A stretch of DNA of 54,921 bases from Acidimicrobiia bacterium (lineage in GTDB: Bacteria > Actinomycetota > Acidimicrobiia > IMCC26256 > JAMXLJ01), in contig DASRES010000072.1 in assembly GCA_035651955.1 (NCBI GenBank), positions 1-54,921 on the forward strand, given 5' to 3'. The notes beneath the pieces were generated by a model, which did no database searches, was not told the origin of the DNA, and saw only the letters and a list, made by a program, of their open reading frames with translations. The translations under genes and the position numbers were made by a program. Numbering within the stretch: position 1 is the stretch's first letter; each line of letters opens with the position of its first letter. This document shows positions 25,583 to 34,013 of this stretch, piece by piece.

Positions 25583-27858
25583 CGCACTCGTTCCCGATCC
25601 TGCCGCCCGGCGTCGGCGACTTCCGTGAGGCGGGCGCGGAGCCCGCGGCCGGCTGGGAGGCGCCCGAGGGCGCCGAGCGCCAAGTTGCGACTCACTGCGC
25701 GTTCTGCGGCGTGCAGTGCGGGATGTACCTGCGCGTCGACGAGCGCGGGCGTGTCTTCGGCGTCGAGCCGCGCAACCACGAGATCAACCACCTCCGACTG
25801 TGCCCGAAGGGCGTGGTCGCCTACCAGCAGGTGAACCATCCCGACCGGCTGACCGCGCCGCTCGTGCGCGACCGGCGCGACGAGACGTTCCGCGCCGCGA
25901 GCTGGGACGTCGCGCTCGACCGCGTCGTCGACGCGATCGGCCGCATCCAGCACGAGCACGGGCGTGACGCGTTCGGCGTCATCTCCGGCGCCAGCCTCAC
26001 GACGGAGAAGACGTACCTCGCCGGCAAGTTCGCGCGAGTCGCGTTGCGGTCACGTCACGTCGACTACAACGGACGGCTCTGCATGGTGTCGGCCGCGGCG
26101 GCGAACAAGCGTGCCTTCGGCACCGACCGGTCCGCGAACCCGTGGTCCGACATGCTCCTCACGCAGGCGATCATCGTCGCGGGCGCGAACGTCGGTGAAT
26201 GCTTCCCGGTCGCGACGCAGTACTTCTGGGGCGCGCGCGACCGCGGCGCGAAGCTGATCACCGTCGACCCGCGCCGCACACCGCTCGCGCGAACGGCGGA
26301 CGTGCACGTACCCGTGAAGTCGGGCACCGACGCCGCGTTCTTCAACGGCGTGCTGCACGTCGTCGTGCGCGAGGGCCTCGTCGACGAGGAGTTCGTCGCG
26401 ACGCGCACGACGGGCTGGGAAGCGGTCCGCGACACGGTGAAGGGGTACACGCCCGAGCGCGTCGGTGAGATCTGCGGCGTCGACCCCGCGCTCGTCGAGC
26501 AGGTCGCGCTCATCTGGGGACGGGCTGAGCGCGCGATGGCATTCCACGCGCGCGGCATCGAGCACCACGTGCAGGGCGTCGACAACTGCACGTCGATCAT
26601 CAACCTCGTGCTCGCGACAGGCCAGATCGGCCGCCCCGGCGCGGGGTACGGCACGCTGACGGGTCAGGGCAACGGGCAGGGCGGCCGCGAGCACGGCCAG
26701 AAGTCCGACATGCTCCCGGGCCTGCGCGACATCGAGAACCTCGAGCACCGAGCCGTCGTGTGCGAGCGGTGGGGGATCGACGAGCGCGACCTCCCGCACA
26801 AGGGAACGTCGTTCGTCGAGATGATGGGCCAGATGCGAACGGGCGAGATCCGCGGCGTCCTCGGCCTGTGCAACAACCCGCTCGTCGCGCTGCCGAACCG
26901 CGCGGCGACGTTCGCGGCGTACGAGGCGCTCGACTTCCACGTGCAGCTCGACTTCTTCCTGTCCGAGACGTGCCAGCGTGCGCACGTCGTCCTCCCGACG
27001 ACCGCGTGGGCCGAGGACGAGGGGACGACGACCAACGCGGAAGGTCGGGTCGTCAAGATCAACAAGGCGACCGAGCCGCCCGGTGACGCGCGCCCCGACT
27101 GGTGGGTCCTGTGCGAGATCGCGCGCCGCCTCGGCGTCGGCGACAAGTTCGCGTTCGACACGCCGCGCGCGATCTGGGACGAGCTGCGCGTCGTCAGCAG
27201 CGGCGGCAAGGCCGACTACTACGGCATCACGTACGAGAAGATCGAAGAGACGGGCGGAGTGTTCTGGCCGTGCCCGACGCTCGACCACCCGGGCACGCCC
27301 CGCCTCTTCGAGCACGACTTCCCCACTGACGACGGCCGCGCGCACTTCGTCGCGGTGGAGTGGCACGAACCGGCCGAGCCGCCGGACGACGAGTACCCGA
27401 TGCGTCTCACGACCGGTCGCACCGTCGCGCACTACCTGTCGGGCAACCAGACGCGCCGTCTCCCCGCGCTCGTGGAGCAGACACCGCGGCCGTGGGTCGA
27501 GGTGCACCCGTCACTGGGGTTCGCGAACGGCGAGCCCGTGCGCGTCGTCACGCGCCGGGGGAGCGCGACCTACCCCGCGCTCGTCACCGAGACGATCCGG
27601 CCGGACACCGCATTCGTCCCGTACCACTGGCCCGCGCCCGTCGCCGCGAACATCCTGACGATCGACGCGCTCGACCCGATCTCCAAGATCCCCGAGTACA
27701 AGGTGTGCGCGTGTCGCGTCGAGCACGGCGACGCGATCGATCCCGTCCCCGCGCCACCGGTCCCGCCGGGTGCGCACGCATACCCGGCCGAGACCACGCC
27801 ACTGTCCGAGACGGCGCCGCCGACGATGCCGCAGGGCCGGGGGACGTCCGAGTCATGA
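25579..27858 (+). CDS. Molybdopterin oxidoreductase, Nas/NarB nitrate-reductase-like catalytic subunit
   Basis: This 759-residue bis-MGD enzyme starts at a GTG overlapping the previous stop. The N-terminal [4Fe-4S] motif is CAFCGVQCGMYLRVD followed by CPKG. The molybdenum ligand is Cys in NGRLCMVSAAAANKRAFG. The next residue is Met, as in Nas/Nap nitrate reductases, whereas formate dehydrogenases have His there. The C-terminal MGD-binding domain runs from about 600. No Tat signal is visible, so it should be cytoplasmic unless carried by a partner. Its neighbours (cytochrome b, four-cluster ferredoxin, Rieske, HPP transporter) suggest nitrate reduction. Another oxyanion substrate is possible. 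Confidence 0.88.
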   Translation: MTHSFPILPPGVGDFREAGAEPAAGWEAPEGAERQVATHCAFCGVQCGMYLRVDERGRVFGVEPRNHEINHLRLCPKGVVAYQQVNHPDRLTAPLVRDRRDETFRAASWDVALDRVVDAIGRIQHEHGRDAFGVISGASLTTEKTYLAGKFARVALRSRHVDYNGRLCMVSAAAANKRAFGTDRSANPWSDMLLTQAIIVAGANVGECFPVATQYFWGARDRGAKLITVDPRRTPLARTADVHVPVKSGTDAAFFNGVLHVVVREGLVDEEFVATRTTGWEAVRDTVKGYTPERVGEICGVDPALVEQVALIWGRAERAMAFHARGIEHHVQGVDNCTSIINLVLATGQIGRPGAGYGTLTGQGNGQGGREHGQKSDMLPGLRDIENLEHRAVVCERWGIDERDLPHKGTSFVEMMGQMRTGEIRGVLGLCNNPLVALPNRAATFAAYEALDFHVQLDFFLSETCQRAHVVLPTTAWAEDEGTTTNAEGRVVKINKATEPPGDARPDWWVLCEIARRLGVGDKFAFDTPRAIWDELRVVSSGGKADYYGITYEKIEETGGVFWPCPTLDHPGTPRLFEHDFPTDDGRAHFVAVEWHEPAEPPDDEYPMRLTTGRTVAHYLSGNQTRRLPALVEQTPRPWVEVHPSLGFANGEPVRVVTRRGSATYPALVTETIRPDTAFVPYHWPAPVAANILTIDALDPISKIPEYKVCACRVEHGDAIDPVPAPPVPPGAHAYPAETTPLSETAPPTMPQGRGTSES

Positions 27859-28418
27859 TGCAGCGCACGCTGTTCGTCGACCCCGGTCGCTGCATCGGGT
27901 GCCAGGCCTGCGTCGCCGGCTGCCGCGAGTGCGACTCGCACCGCGGCAAGTCGATGATCCATCTCGACTACATCGACGTCGGCCACACGACGGCCGCGAT
28001 GCCGACCGTGTGCATGCACTGCGAGGACCCGATCGCGCCGTGCGCCGAAGTGTGTCCCGCCGACGCGATCCTCGTCACCGCGGACGGTGTCGTGCAGGAG
28101 GCTGCGAAGGAACGCTGCATCGCCTGCGCGAACTGCGTCCATGCGTGCCCCTTCGGCGTCCCGAAGATCGACATCGTCGAGAAGCTCCAGTACAAGTGCA
28201 ACCTCTGCTACGACCGCACGTCACGCGGGCTCGGGCCGATGTGCGCGACGGTGTGCCCGACCGACGCGTTGTTCTACGGGACGCTCGAAGAGCTCGAGCG
28301 TGACCGGCCCGGCGCGACGGCCGTCGACGTCGTGAGCTTCGGCGACGCCACCGTGCGGACGGGGTGCGCCATCGTCGTGCCCAAGGAGTTCGCGGCGAAC
28401 GTCCCGGGAGGATGTTGA
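27855..28418 (+). CDS. Four-cluster ferredoxin-like electron-transfer subunit
   Basis: This 187-residue protein resembles the NarH/DmsB/HycB family that wires the molybdenum subunit to a membrane partner. Four cysteine groups are visible: CIGCQACVAGCREC, CMHCEDPIAPCAEVCPADA, CIACANCVHACPFG and CNLCYDRTSRGLGPMCATVC. The ATG overlaps the previous stop (ATGA) and the stop overlaps the Rieske ATG. There is no signal peptide, so it is placed on the cytoplasmic side. It ends VPGGC. Confidence 0.92.
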   Translation: MMQRTLFVDPGRCIGCQACVAGCRECDSHRGKSMIHLDYIDVGHTTAAMPTVCMHCEDPIAPCAEVCPADAILVTADGVVQEAAKERCIACANCVHACPFGVPKIDIVEKLQYKCNLCYDRTSRGLGPMCATVCPTDALFYGTLEELERDRPGATAVDVVSFGDATVRTGCAIVVPKEFAANVPGGC

Positions 28419-28900
28419 TGGCGCGCGACGACGCCTCTGTCGGTGCACTGCTCGACCGCATCCGCGAGGACGCGCGCGTCACGCGGCGCGACTACCTGCG
28501 CATCCTCGTCACGGTGTCGGGTGGCCTGCTCGTCGGGAGCGGCGTCGTCGCGGCCGGCGTGTTCCCGCGCCGCACCGCGCACAAGGGACGCGAGAAGCGG
28601 ATCACGCGATCGCTCGCCCGCGGGCAGGCCGTCGCGTTCACGTATCCGACCGAGCACGATCCCGCGATCGCGATGCGGCTGAGCTCGGGAGAGGTCGTCG
28701 CGTACTCGTCGGTGTGCACCCACCTGTCGTGCGCGGTGCTGTGGCGCGAGGCGACCGGTGACCTGCGCTGCCCGTGCCACGACGGACGGTTCGACGCGCG
28801 CACCGGCCGCGTGCTCGCCGGTCCGCCGCCCCGCCCGCTCCCCAAGATCAGGGTCGAGGAGCGCCACGACGGCATCTGGGCCGTGGGGAGCGTCTCGTGA
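28418..28900 (+). CDS. Tat-like membrane-anchored Rieske [2Fe-2S] protein
   Basis: This 160-residue protein has a twin-arginine-like segment RVTRRDYLRILVTVSGG followed by a hydrophobic helix (about 28-50). A Rieske fold follows with CTHLSCAVLW and CPCHDGRFD supplying two Cys and two His ligands. The cluster domain should face outside the cytoplasm and exchange electrons with quinol or a c-type carrier. GGGAGG lies upstream of the ATG. A Rieske partner is known for arsenite/iodate oxidase families, but pairing with a Cys-ligated Nas-like enzyme is unusual. Confidence 0.9.
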   Translation: MARDDASVGALLDRIREDARVTRRDYLRILVTVSGGLLVGSGVVAAGVFPRRTAHKGREKRITRSLARGQAVAFTYPTEHDPAIAMRLSSGEVVAYSSVCTHLSCAVLWREATGDLRCPCHDGRFDARTGRVLAGPPPRPLPKIRVEERHDGIWAVGSVS

Positions 28901-29190
28901 GCGAGGTGCCTGTTCCGAGCCGTTCGGAGCTGCGCGAGGCGCGACAGGCCCCACCGTCGACCGGACCCGGCCCCGGCGCGGGGTTCGACCGCGATCCGGG
29001 CCGGGCCGCGATCCTCAACGCGCGCATCGTCGTCGTCGCGACCGTCGTCGTCGGTCAGCTCTGGGCGCTCACCGTCGAGCTCGACGCGTGGTACCAGCAC
29101 CGCATGCGCGAGGTGTGGCTGATCCTCGCGTTCCAGGCTGCATCGTTCGTCGTCGCGCTCGCGCTCTGGTACTTCGGGCACGAGAGGTAG
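28897..29190 (+). CDS. Small membrane subunit of the molybdoenzyme operon
   Basis: This 97-residue protein begins at a GTG overlapping the Rieske stop (GTGA). About 40 polar residues precede two transmembrane segments (ILNARIVVVATVVVGQLWAL and VWLILAFQAASFVVALALWY). No cofactor ligands are evident. Size, position and coupling suggest an assembly or anchor subunit. No family was recognised. Confidence 0.75.
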   Translation: MSEVPVPSRSELREARQAPPSTGPGPGAGFDRDPGRAAILNARIVVVATVVVGQLWALTVELDAWYQHRMREVWLILAFQAASFVVALALWYFGHER

Positions 29191-29195
29191 TCCGC

Positions 29196-29804
29196 ATGGC
29201 CGGGCCGCGGTACCCGATCGGCGGTCGCATGTCCGACGTCGTGCTCGGCGTGGCGCGGCGGTTGCGCCTTCCCGCGCTCGAGCAACGCCACAGCTCGACG
29301 CTCGTGCTCGGCATCTTCGCCGGCGTCAACGGTTTGATCTCGATCGGGCTGATGTCGCTGGCCGCGTTCGCGACGCAGGAACCGCTGGTGTTCCCGTCGC
29401 TCGGCCCGACCGCGTTCCTGCTCTTCTACACGCCGCACATCCCGTCGGCATGGCCGCGCAACACCATCTGTGGCCACCTGATCGGCGCGGGCGCGGGCTA
29501 CCTCTCGCTGGTCGTGTTCGGCCTGACGAACACGCCGGCCGCGATCGCCCACGGCGTGAGCGGTCCGCGTGTCGGCGCGGCCGCGCTGTCACTCGGTCTC
29601 ACCGCGCTGCTGATGGTGTGGTTCAAGGTGCCGCACCCGCCCGCGGGCGCGACCACGTTGATCGTCAGCCTCGGGGTGCTGACGACGTTGCCCCAACTCG
29701 GCGAGCTGATGCTCGCGGTGCTGTTGCTCGTCGGGCAGGGGATCGTGATCAACCGGCTCGCCGGTGTCGACTACCCGTTGTGGGCGGGACGCGGACCCGA
29801 GTGA
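29196..29804 (+). CDS. HPP-family membrane protein, candidate nitrite transporter
   Basis: This 202-residue protein has four or five helices and the HPP-domain hallmarks PLVFPSLGPTAFLLFYTP and WFKVPHPPAGATTLIVSLGV (containing the H-P-P triplet). HPP proteins of cyanobacteria and plant plastids are nitrite transporters, so linkage to a Nas-like molybdoenzyme supports moving nitrite, the product of nitrate reduction. It is last in the operon, 5 bp after the small subunit. Specificity is inferred from family and context only. Confidence 0.85.
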   Translation: MAGPRYPIGGRMSDVVLGVARRLRLPALEQRHSSTLVLGIFAGVNGLISIGLMSLAAFATQEPLVFPSLGPTAFLLFYTPHIPSAWPRNTICGHLIGAGAGYLSLVVFGLTNTPAAIAHGVSGPRVGAAALSLGLTALLMVWFKVPHPPAGATTLIVSLGVLTTLPQLGELMLAVLLLVGQGIVINRLAGVDYPLWAGRGPE

Positions 29805-29813
29805 CCGGACGAC

Positions 29814-30272
29814 CTACTGGCGCTCGTACCGGCCAGTGTCGTTGCCCGGGCCGAGCGTCGCCTGCAGGCCGGCTGCGAGCTGTTGGCGCTGCTGCGCGGT
29901 GAGCTTCGCGTCCGCGTGCAGTCCGAACCACGTGTAGTACGGCGGCGGCATGGAGCCCCGCAGCACAGCGCGCGCGGCGCGGTCACCGTCGTACTTGCCC
30001 GGTGCCCACTCCGAAAAGTTGAGGCGCGCGCGTCCCTCGCTGACGTGGTGGTTGATCCACCACGCGACCGGAGCGATGTTCTCGTACCAGGTACCGCGCG
30101 TCTGGTTGCTGTGACAGTCGAAGCACGCGGCGACCGCGAGCTGACGCGTCTGCGGTGAGCTCCACGGCGGTTCGTGACGCGTCTTCGGGTTGTGCACGCG
30201 GTATGGCACCAGCTGCGCCAGCCCGAATGCCACGGCCGCCAACAGCACGAGGCGGACGATCCATTTCAGCAC
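29814..30272 (-). CDS. Haem-binding-domain protein, membrane anchored, one CxxCH
   Basis: This 152-residue protein has an N-terminal helix (WIVRLVLLAAVAFGLAQLV) and one c-type haem motif in AACFDCHSNQT. The rest (PPWSSPQTRQLAVA, NFSEWAPGKYDGD, GSMPPPYYTWFGLH with a possible axial Met) matches the small haem-binding-domain family. It should sit outside the membrane and carry electrons. It converges on the HPP gene at 9 bp, so it is not in the same transcript. The GTG start follows TACCGT by 6 nt. A link to the Rieske protein is speculative. Confidence 0.85.
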   Translation of the reverse strand: MLKWIVRLVLLAAVAFGLAQLVPYRVHNPKTRHEPPWSSPQTRQLAVAACFDCHSNQTRGTWYENIAPVAWWINHHVSEGRARLNFSEWAPGKYDGDRAARAVLRGSMPPPYYTWFGLHADAKLTAQQRQQLAAGLQATLGPGNDTGRYERQ

Positions 30273-30278
30273 GGCGTG

Positions 30279-30284
30279 ACGGTA
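30279..30284 (-). promoter_or_regulatory. -10 element TACCGT for the haem protein
   Basis: The minus-strand TACCGT ends 6 nt before the GTG at 30272; leaderless arrangement. Confidence 0.55.
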
Positions 30285-30329
30285 CGCGCGGGCGGCGGGA
30301 CGGCCCGCGATTCCGCATCGGCGCTTGAC

Positions 30330-30757
30330 GCAACATTTACGGGGGGGTCGAACCCACCGCCCGACGTGGCGACGATCATGGCGACGTACGTGGCCACGAA
30401 CCAGGTGCAGCCGGGCAAGCCGTTCCTGTTCGAGGCGGACGCCGCCGATCCCGGCTCGAACGACTACATGGTCGAGTTCGAGCAGGCGACTGACACGAGC
30501 ACCCGACGTCTATGCCGAGCTCTGCACGGGTACGCGATTCGCGAGCCCGAGTCCGGACACGCCTGCGTGTGAGTACGACGACAGCACGACCACGCTGACG
30601 ACGACCACGCACACCGAGGGCTGGTTCGTGTGGAACGGTCCCGCGGACTCGAGCTTCGCCATCCAGGTCTGCGCCGCGAGCTTCACGAAGCCCCGTGACG
30701 CCGTGGCCGGACGGCGGGAGCTGTCGCACCGAGACGTTCACCACGGTGTCGTCGTGA
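30330..30757 (+). pseudogene. Decayed gene for a small Thr-rich protein, at least two frameshifts
   Basis: Coding-like sequence continues through three frames. It reads GKPFLFEADAADPGSNDYMV, then after a shift near 30500 PDVYAELCTGTRFASPSPDT and TEGWFVWNGPADSSFAIQVC. After another shift near 30700 it reads GSCRTETFTTVSS and stops at 30757. Cysteine placement suggests an extracytoplasmic protein, but no start or signal peptide was found. It looks like a truncated, decaying gene rather than an expressed one. The product is unknown. Confidence 0.5.
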
Positions 30758-30763
30758 GCTCGT

Positions 30764-31798
30764 TCACGACCTCGTGTGCGACGCGAGGAACGTCCAGATG
30801 GTTAGGCTCGAGTCGAGGTTCTTGTACACGGCCGTGCCGCGCCGCGGCGGGGTGTGACCCATCCAGGCGTGGGGCGCGCCGTTCACCGTCATGAAGACGA
30901 CGTCGGCGTCGTCCGCGCAGGACTGCCAGTGGTGCACGGTGACGTCGGGGTTGTGCACGTCCTTCGTGACGACGGGCTGCCGGGCGCAGCCATCGAGCTG
31001 CGCGATCGTGCGCACGCCGTCGATCGGCGGCGCGTAGTCGACGCCGCTGATCGCGTTCGGCCCCCGTCCGCCGTCGATCGGGATGTTCTGGTCCGCGGTG
31101 CCGTGGATGTGCAGGAGCGAGACGGGCTTCGTCGGCCGGCAGACGTTCGTCTCCAGTGACGTCGACTGCACGCCGACCGCCGCGATCTCGTCGGACAGCT
31201 CGCACGCGACGCGGTACGCGAGCATCCCGCCGTTCGAGTGCCCCACGACGTACACGCGTGCCGCGTCGATCGGGTACTGCGTCTTCAGCTTCGCGACGAG
31301 CAGGCGTACGAAGCCGACGTCGTCGACGTCGTTGCGCGCCGCCGCGCCGCAGCAGCCGCCGCCGTTCCACGTGCGCATCACCGCGCCGTTCGGACCGGCT
31401 CCGATCCCGTCCGGGTACACGACGACGAAGCGATTCGCCTCGGCGAGCCCGTCGAAGCCCGACGTGCGCTCGAACTGCAGCCCGGAGCCGAGGCCACCGT
31501 GGAGCGCGACGAGCAGCGGGACCTTCGGGCCGGATGTCGCGCCGGGCGCGACGGTCGACGGGACGTACACGTGGTAGGTGCGGTCGCGGCCGTCGGGTGT
31601 GCGCAGCGACGCGTGCAGGGTCTTCGCCTTCGGGGTCACCGCGGGGCGCACGGTCCCGTTGCCGACGGGCGGCGCGGTCGGTTGCGACGTCGTGGTCGCG
31701 TCGTGGCTCGTGGACGCGCTCGACGAGCAGGCGACCGCGACGATCGCGACGACCGCAACGGTGACCACGAGGAGGAAGGTCGGGCGGGCGAATGTCAT
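30764..31798 (-). CDS. PHB-depolymerase/feruloyl-esterase-type lipoprotein
   Basis: This 344-residue alpha/beta-hydrolase has a signal peptide ending in a lipobox (IVAVACSSS), so it is exported and lipid-anchored. A Thr/Ser/Pro linker follows. The catalytic core shows VPLLVALHGGLGSGLQFERT (oxyanion), Ser in VYVVGHSNGGMLAYRVAC, HIHGTADQNIPIDGG and His in NGAPHAWMG. It resembles the LpqC/CE1 family that cleaves ester bonds in polymers such as polyhydroxybutyrate or feruloylated sugars; the substrate is not determinable. GGAGG 8 nt before the ATG supports the start. Confidence 0.88.
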   Translation of the reverse strand: MTFARPTFLLVVTVAVVAIVAVACSSSASTSHDATTTSQPTAPPVGNGTVRPAVTPKAKTLHASLRTPDGRDRTYHVYVPSTVAPGATSGPKVPLLVALHGGLGSGLQFERTSGFDGLAEANRFVVVYPDGIGAGPNGAVMRTWNGGGCCGAAARNDVDDVGFVRLLVAKLKTQYPIDAARVYVVGHSNGGMLAYRVACELSDEIAAVGVQSTSLETNVCRPTKPVSLLHIHGTADQNIPIDGGRGPNAISGVDYAPPIDGVRTIAQLDGCARQPVVTKDVHNPDVTVHHWQSCADDADVVFMTVNGAPHAWMGHTPPRRGTAVYKNLDSSLTIWTFLASHTRS

Positions 31799-31872
31799 GC
31801 GGCCATCCTCCGCGTCGAACGTCAGGAGATCTTGAAGCCGACGTTCGGAGGTCGTGCGGGCCGTCGGACAAC

Positions 31873-32928
31873 ATGGGCGCGATGTCCATTGGGACCGACG
31901 AGCCTGAGCTCACCGAACCGGTCGACCTCGCCACGCCGGACGGGCGCTCGCTCAACCCCGCCGCGCGTGGCTGGTCGCGCCGCCCGCTGCACCGGCCGAA
32001 CCTCCGCGGCGTGTGGGGCCGGACGAAGCGGTGGGACTACTGGGCGATCCTCGCCGGCGACCTCGTCGTGTCGAGCGTGTACGCGGACGTCGACTACCTC
32101 GGCCTCGCGGACGTGTGGTGGGTCGATCTCGCGACCGGGACGACGGGCGGTCGCGTGATCACGGTCCCGGTCGCGCGCGGCATCGACGTTCCCGACGTCC
32201 CGGCGAGCGCGCCGCTGCGCACGCGACGGCGGGGGTTCGCTCTCGACGTGACCGACGACGCCGACGGGACGACGCGGTTGCACGCGACGTGGCGCGAGCG
32301 CGACGGCCGGGCCGGTCGTCTCGACGCGACCGTCGAGCTCCCGCGCGGTCACGAGTCGCTCAACGTCGTGATCCCGTGGAGCGCGACCCGCTTCCAGTAC
32401 ACGTCGAAGCACCAGGCCCGGCCCGCGCGCGGCGAGCTCGTCGTCGGCGAGCGCATGTGGAGGTTCGGCGACGACTCGGGCGTCGACGCGTGGGGCGTGC
32501 TCGACGTCGGACGCGGTCGGTGGCCCTACCGGACGCGCTGGAACTGGGGCGGCGGCGCGGGACGCGCGGGCGCGCACGGTCCGGTCGTCGGCTTGCAGCT
32601 CGGCGGCAAGTGGACCGAGGGCACCGGGTTCACCGAGAACGGCGTGCTCGTGGACGGGCGGCTGACGAAGCTCGGGCGCGAGCTGCGCTGGGACTACGAC
32701 TGGCACGACCCGATGCGACCCTGGCGCGTCGACGACCCCGCGGGCCGGCTGTCCGTCCAACTCGCGCCACGGTTCGACAAGCACACGAGGATCCAGGCGT
32801 TGGTGTTGGGAACCGAGACGCACCAGGTGTTCGGCACATGGTCCGGCACGTTCGTCACCGACGACGGCGAGACGCTCACGTTCGACGCGCTCCAAGGCTT
32901 CGCCGAGGAATCCCGCTCCCGCTGGTGA
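31873..32928 (+). CDS. DUF2804 family protein
   Basis: This 351-residue protein is recognised from DUF2804 features near the N-terminus (SLNPAARGWSRRPLHRPNLR, WGRTKRWDYWAILAGD) and beta-rich segments WRFGDDSGVDAWGVLD, RWNWGGGAG and QALVLGTETHQVFGTWSG. Members look like lipocalin-related or lipid/polyene-binding folds, but no biochemical role is established. There is no signal peptide. An ATG at 31882 is an alternative start three codons on. It is divergent from the esterase gene. Confidence 0.8.
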   Translation: MGAMSIGTDEPELTEPVDLATPDGRSLNPAARGWSRRPLHRPNLRGVWGRTKRWDYWAILAGDLVVSSVYADVDYLGLADVWWVDLATGTTGGRVITVPVARGIDVPDVPASAPLRTRRRGFALDVTDDADGTTRLHATWRERDGRAGRLDATVELPRGHESLNVVIPWSATRFQYTSKHQARPARGELVVGERMWRFGDDSGVDAWGVLDVGRGRWPYRTRWNWGGGAGRAGAHGPVVGLQLGGKWTEGTGFTENGVLVDGRLTKLGRELRWDYDWHDPMRPWRVDDPAGRLSVQLAPRFDKHTRIQALVLGTETHQVFGTWSGTFVTDDGETLTFDALQGFAEESRSRW

Positions 32929-32947
32929 GCGGCTTTGCGCTCCTACG

Positions 32948-32964
32948 ACCTCGCTATGCGAGGT
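32948..32964 (+). repeat. 17-bp perfect inverted repeat between DUF2804 and the methyltransferase
   Basis: ACCTCGC and GCGAGGT flank TAT. No U-tract follows, so it may be an operator for the methyltransferase gene or a weak terminator for DUF2804. Confidence 0.4.
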
Positions 32965-33002
32965 TCCAGGAGCACGAAGGCGATGGAGACCAAGATGTCG
33001 CC

Positions 33003-33683
33003 ATGACCGCCGCGTGGACCGATGTCGACTCGTATCTCTGCGACATGCTGCTCGGCGAGGATCCCGTCCTCGCCCAGGTGCTCGCCGCCAACGCCGCGGC
33101 CGGTCTGCCGCCGATCGACGTCGCGGCGAACCAGGGCAAGCTGCTGATGCTGCTCGCCCGGCTCGGCCGCGTCCGCACGGTCCTCGAGATCGGGACGCTC
33201 GGCGGCTACAGCACCATCTGGCTCGCGCGCGGCGTCCCGCCCGACGGACACGTCGTCACGCTCGAGGCGAACCCGCGACATGCCGACGTCGCCCGCATGA
33301 ACCTCGAGAGCGCGAATGTCTCCGCGCGGGTCGACGTGGTCGTCGGCCCTGCGCTCGACACGTTGCCGGCGCTCGTCGACAACGAGGCCGCGCCGTTCGA
33401 CATGGTGTTCATCGACGCGGACAAGGTGAACAACGCGCGCTATCTCGACTGGGCGATCCGTCTCGGTCGACCCGGCACGTTGATCGTCTGCGACAACGTC
33501 GTGCGCAACGGCCGGGTCGTGGACGCGGACAGCGGCGACGACGCGATCACGGGGACCCGCGAGCTCTTCGACGTCCTCACCCGTGACGAGCGCGTCGATG
33601 CAACCGCCATTCAGACCGTCGGCACCAAGGGCTGGGACGGCTTCGCGCTCGCGCTCGTGGTCGACGATCAGGCGCGCTCGTAA
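33003..33683 (+). CDS. SAM-dependent O-methyltransferase (family 3)
   Basis: This 226-residue enzyme transfers a methyl group from SAM to a hydroxyl, typically of catechol-like molecules. Family-3 motifs are present: TVLEIGTLGGYSTIWLARGV (SAM loop), HVVTLEANPRHADVARMNLE, FDMVFIDADKVNNARYLDWA (metal-binding Asp and SAM contact) and GTLIVCDNVVRNG. Length is typical. No adjacent pathway gene indicates the substrate. GATGGAGACC precedes the start as a possible weak ribosome site. Confidence 0.9.
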   Translation: MTAAWTDVDSYLCDMLLGEDPVLAQVLAANAAAGLPPIDVAANQGKLLMLLARLGRVRTVLEIGTLGGYSTIWLARGVPPDGHVVTLEANPRHADVARMNLESANVSARVDVVVGPALDTLPALVDNEAAPFDMVFIDADKVNNARYLDWAIRLGRPGTLIVCDNVVRNGRVVDADSGDDAITGTRELFDVLTRDERVDATAIQTVGTKGWDGFALALVVDDQARS

Positions 33684-33702
33684 CTGCGTCGCCCGCCAGG
33701 CG

Positions 33703-33795
33703 TCACAGCACGTGCGATACGGCGAGGACGACCAGCCCGCCGACGGCGATCCACGCCTCGGGCACGTGGATGATCTTCTTCGTCACCGTCCGCAT
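33703..33795 (-). CDS. 30-residue single-helix membrane peptide
   Basis: A short ORF reads MRTVTKKIIHVPEAWIAVGG followed by LVVLAVSHVL. It is preceded by GGAGG six nt before the ATG. A basic N-terminus followed by a roughly 17-residue hydrophobic helix is typical of small membrane regulators. Codons are GC-rich in third positions. There is no homology claim; it is supported by the ribosome site, helix and codon use only. Confidence 0.5.
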   Translation of the reverse strand: MRTVTKKIIHVPEAWIAVGGLVVLAVSHVL

Positions 33796-33925
33796 GACCG
33801 CCTCCGAACCCCCTCGCGCTTCGTCACGTCAGACGACGTACTGCGCGGCAACTCATCGGTCGTCCCGACGCGCGCCGCTCGAACAGCCGTCAAGACGCAC
33901 AACCGACGGCGTCGCGCCGTTGTGT

Positions 33926-33941
33926 CGTGACAGTTGTCACG
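33926..33941 (+). repeat. 16-bp perfect palindrome
   Basis: CGTGACA and TGTCACG flank GT. It lies in the 218-bp gap 33796-34013, which otherwise contains only an imperfect hairpin at 33898-33924 and no gene that I can support. It could be an operator. Confidence 0.35.
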
Positions 33942-34013
33942 GCTCACCGCGACGCGCCGCGCGATTGCACGGCCCATCACGCCGCCGCCAGCCATCGGGT
34001 CCGCGTGACGACG

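Noticed and set aside
25579-27858. Formate dehydrogenase or selenoprotein
   Set aside because: The metal ligand is Cys, not an in-frame UGA, and is followed by Met rather than the His found in formate dehydrogenases.
25579-28900. Arsenite or iodate oxidase (molybdenum subunit plus Rieske)
   Set aside because: Those catalytic subunits lack a Cys molybdenum ligand; here RLCM is present and cytochrome b and ferredoxin subunits are encoded as well.
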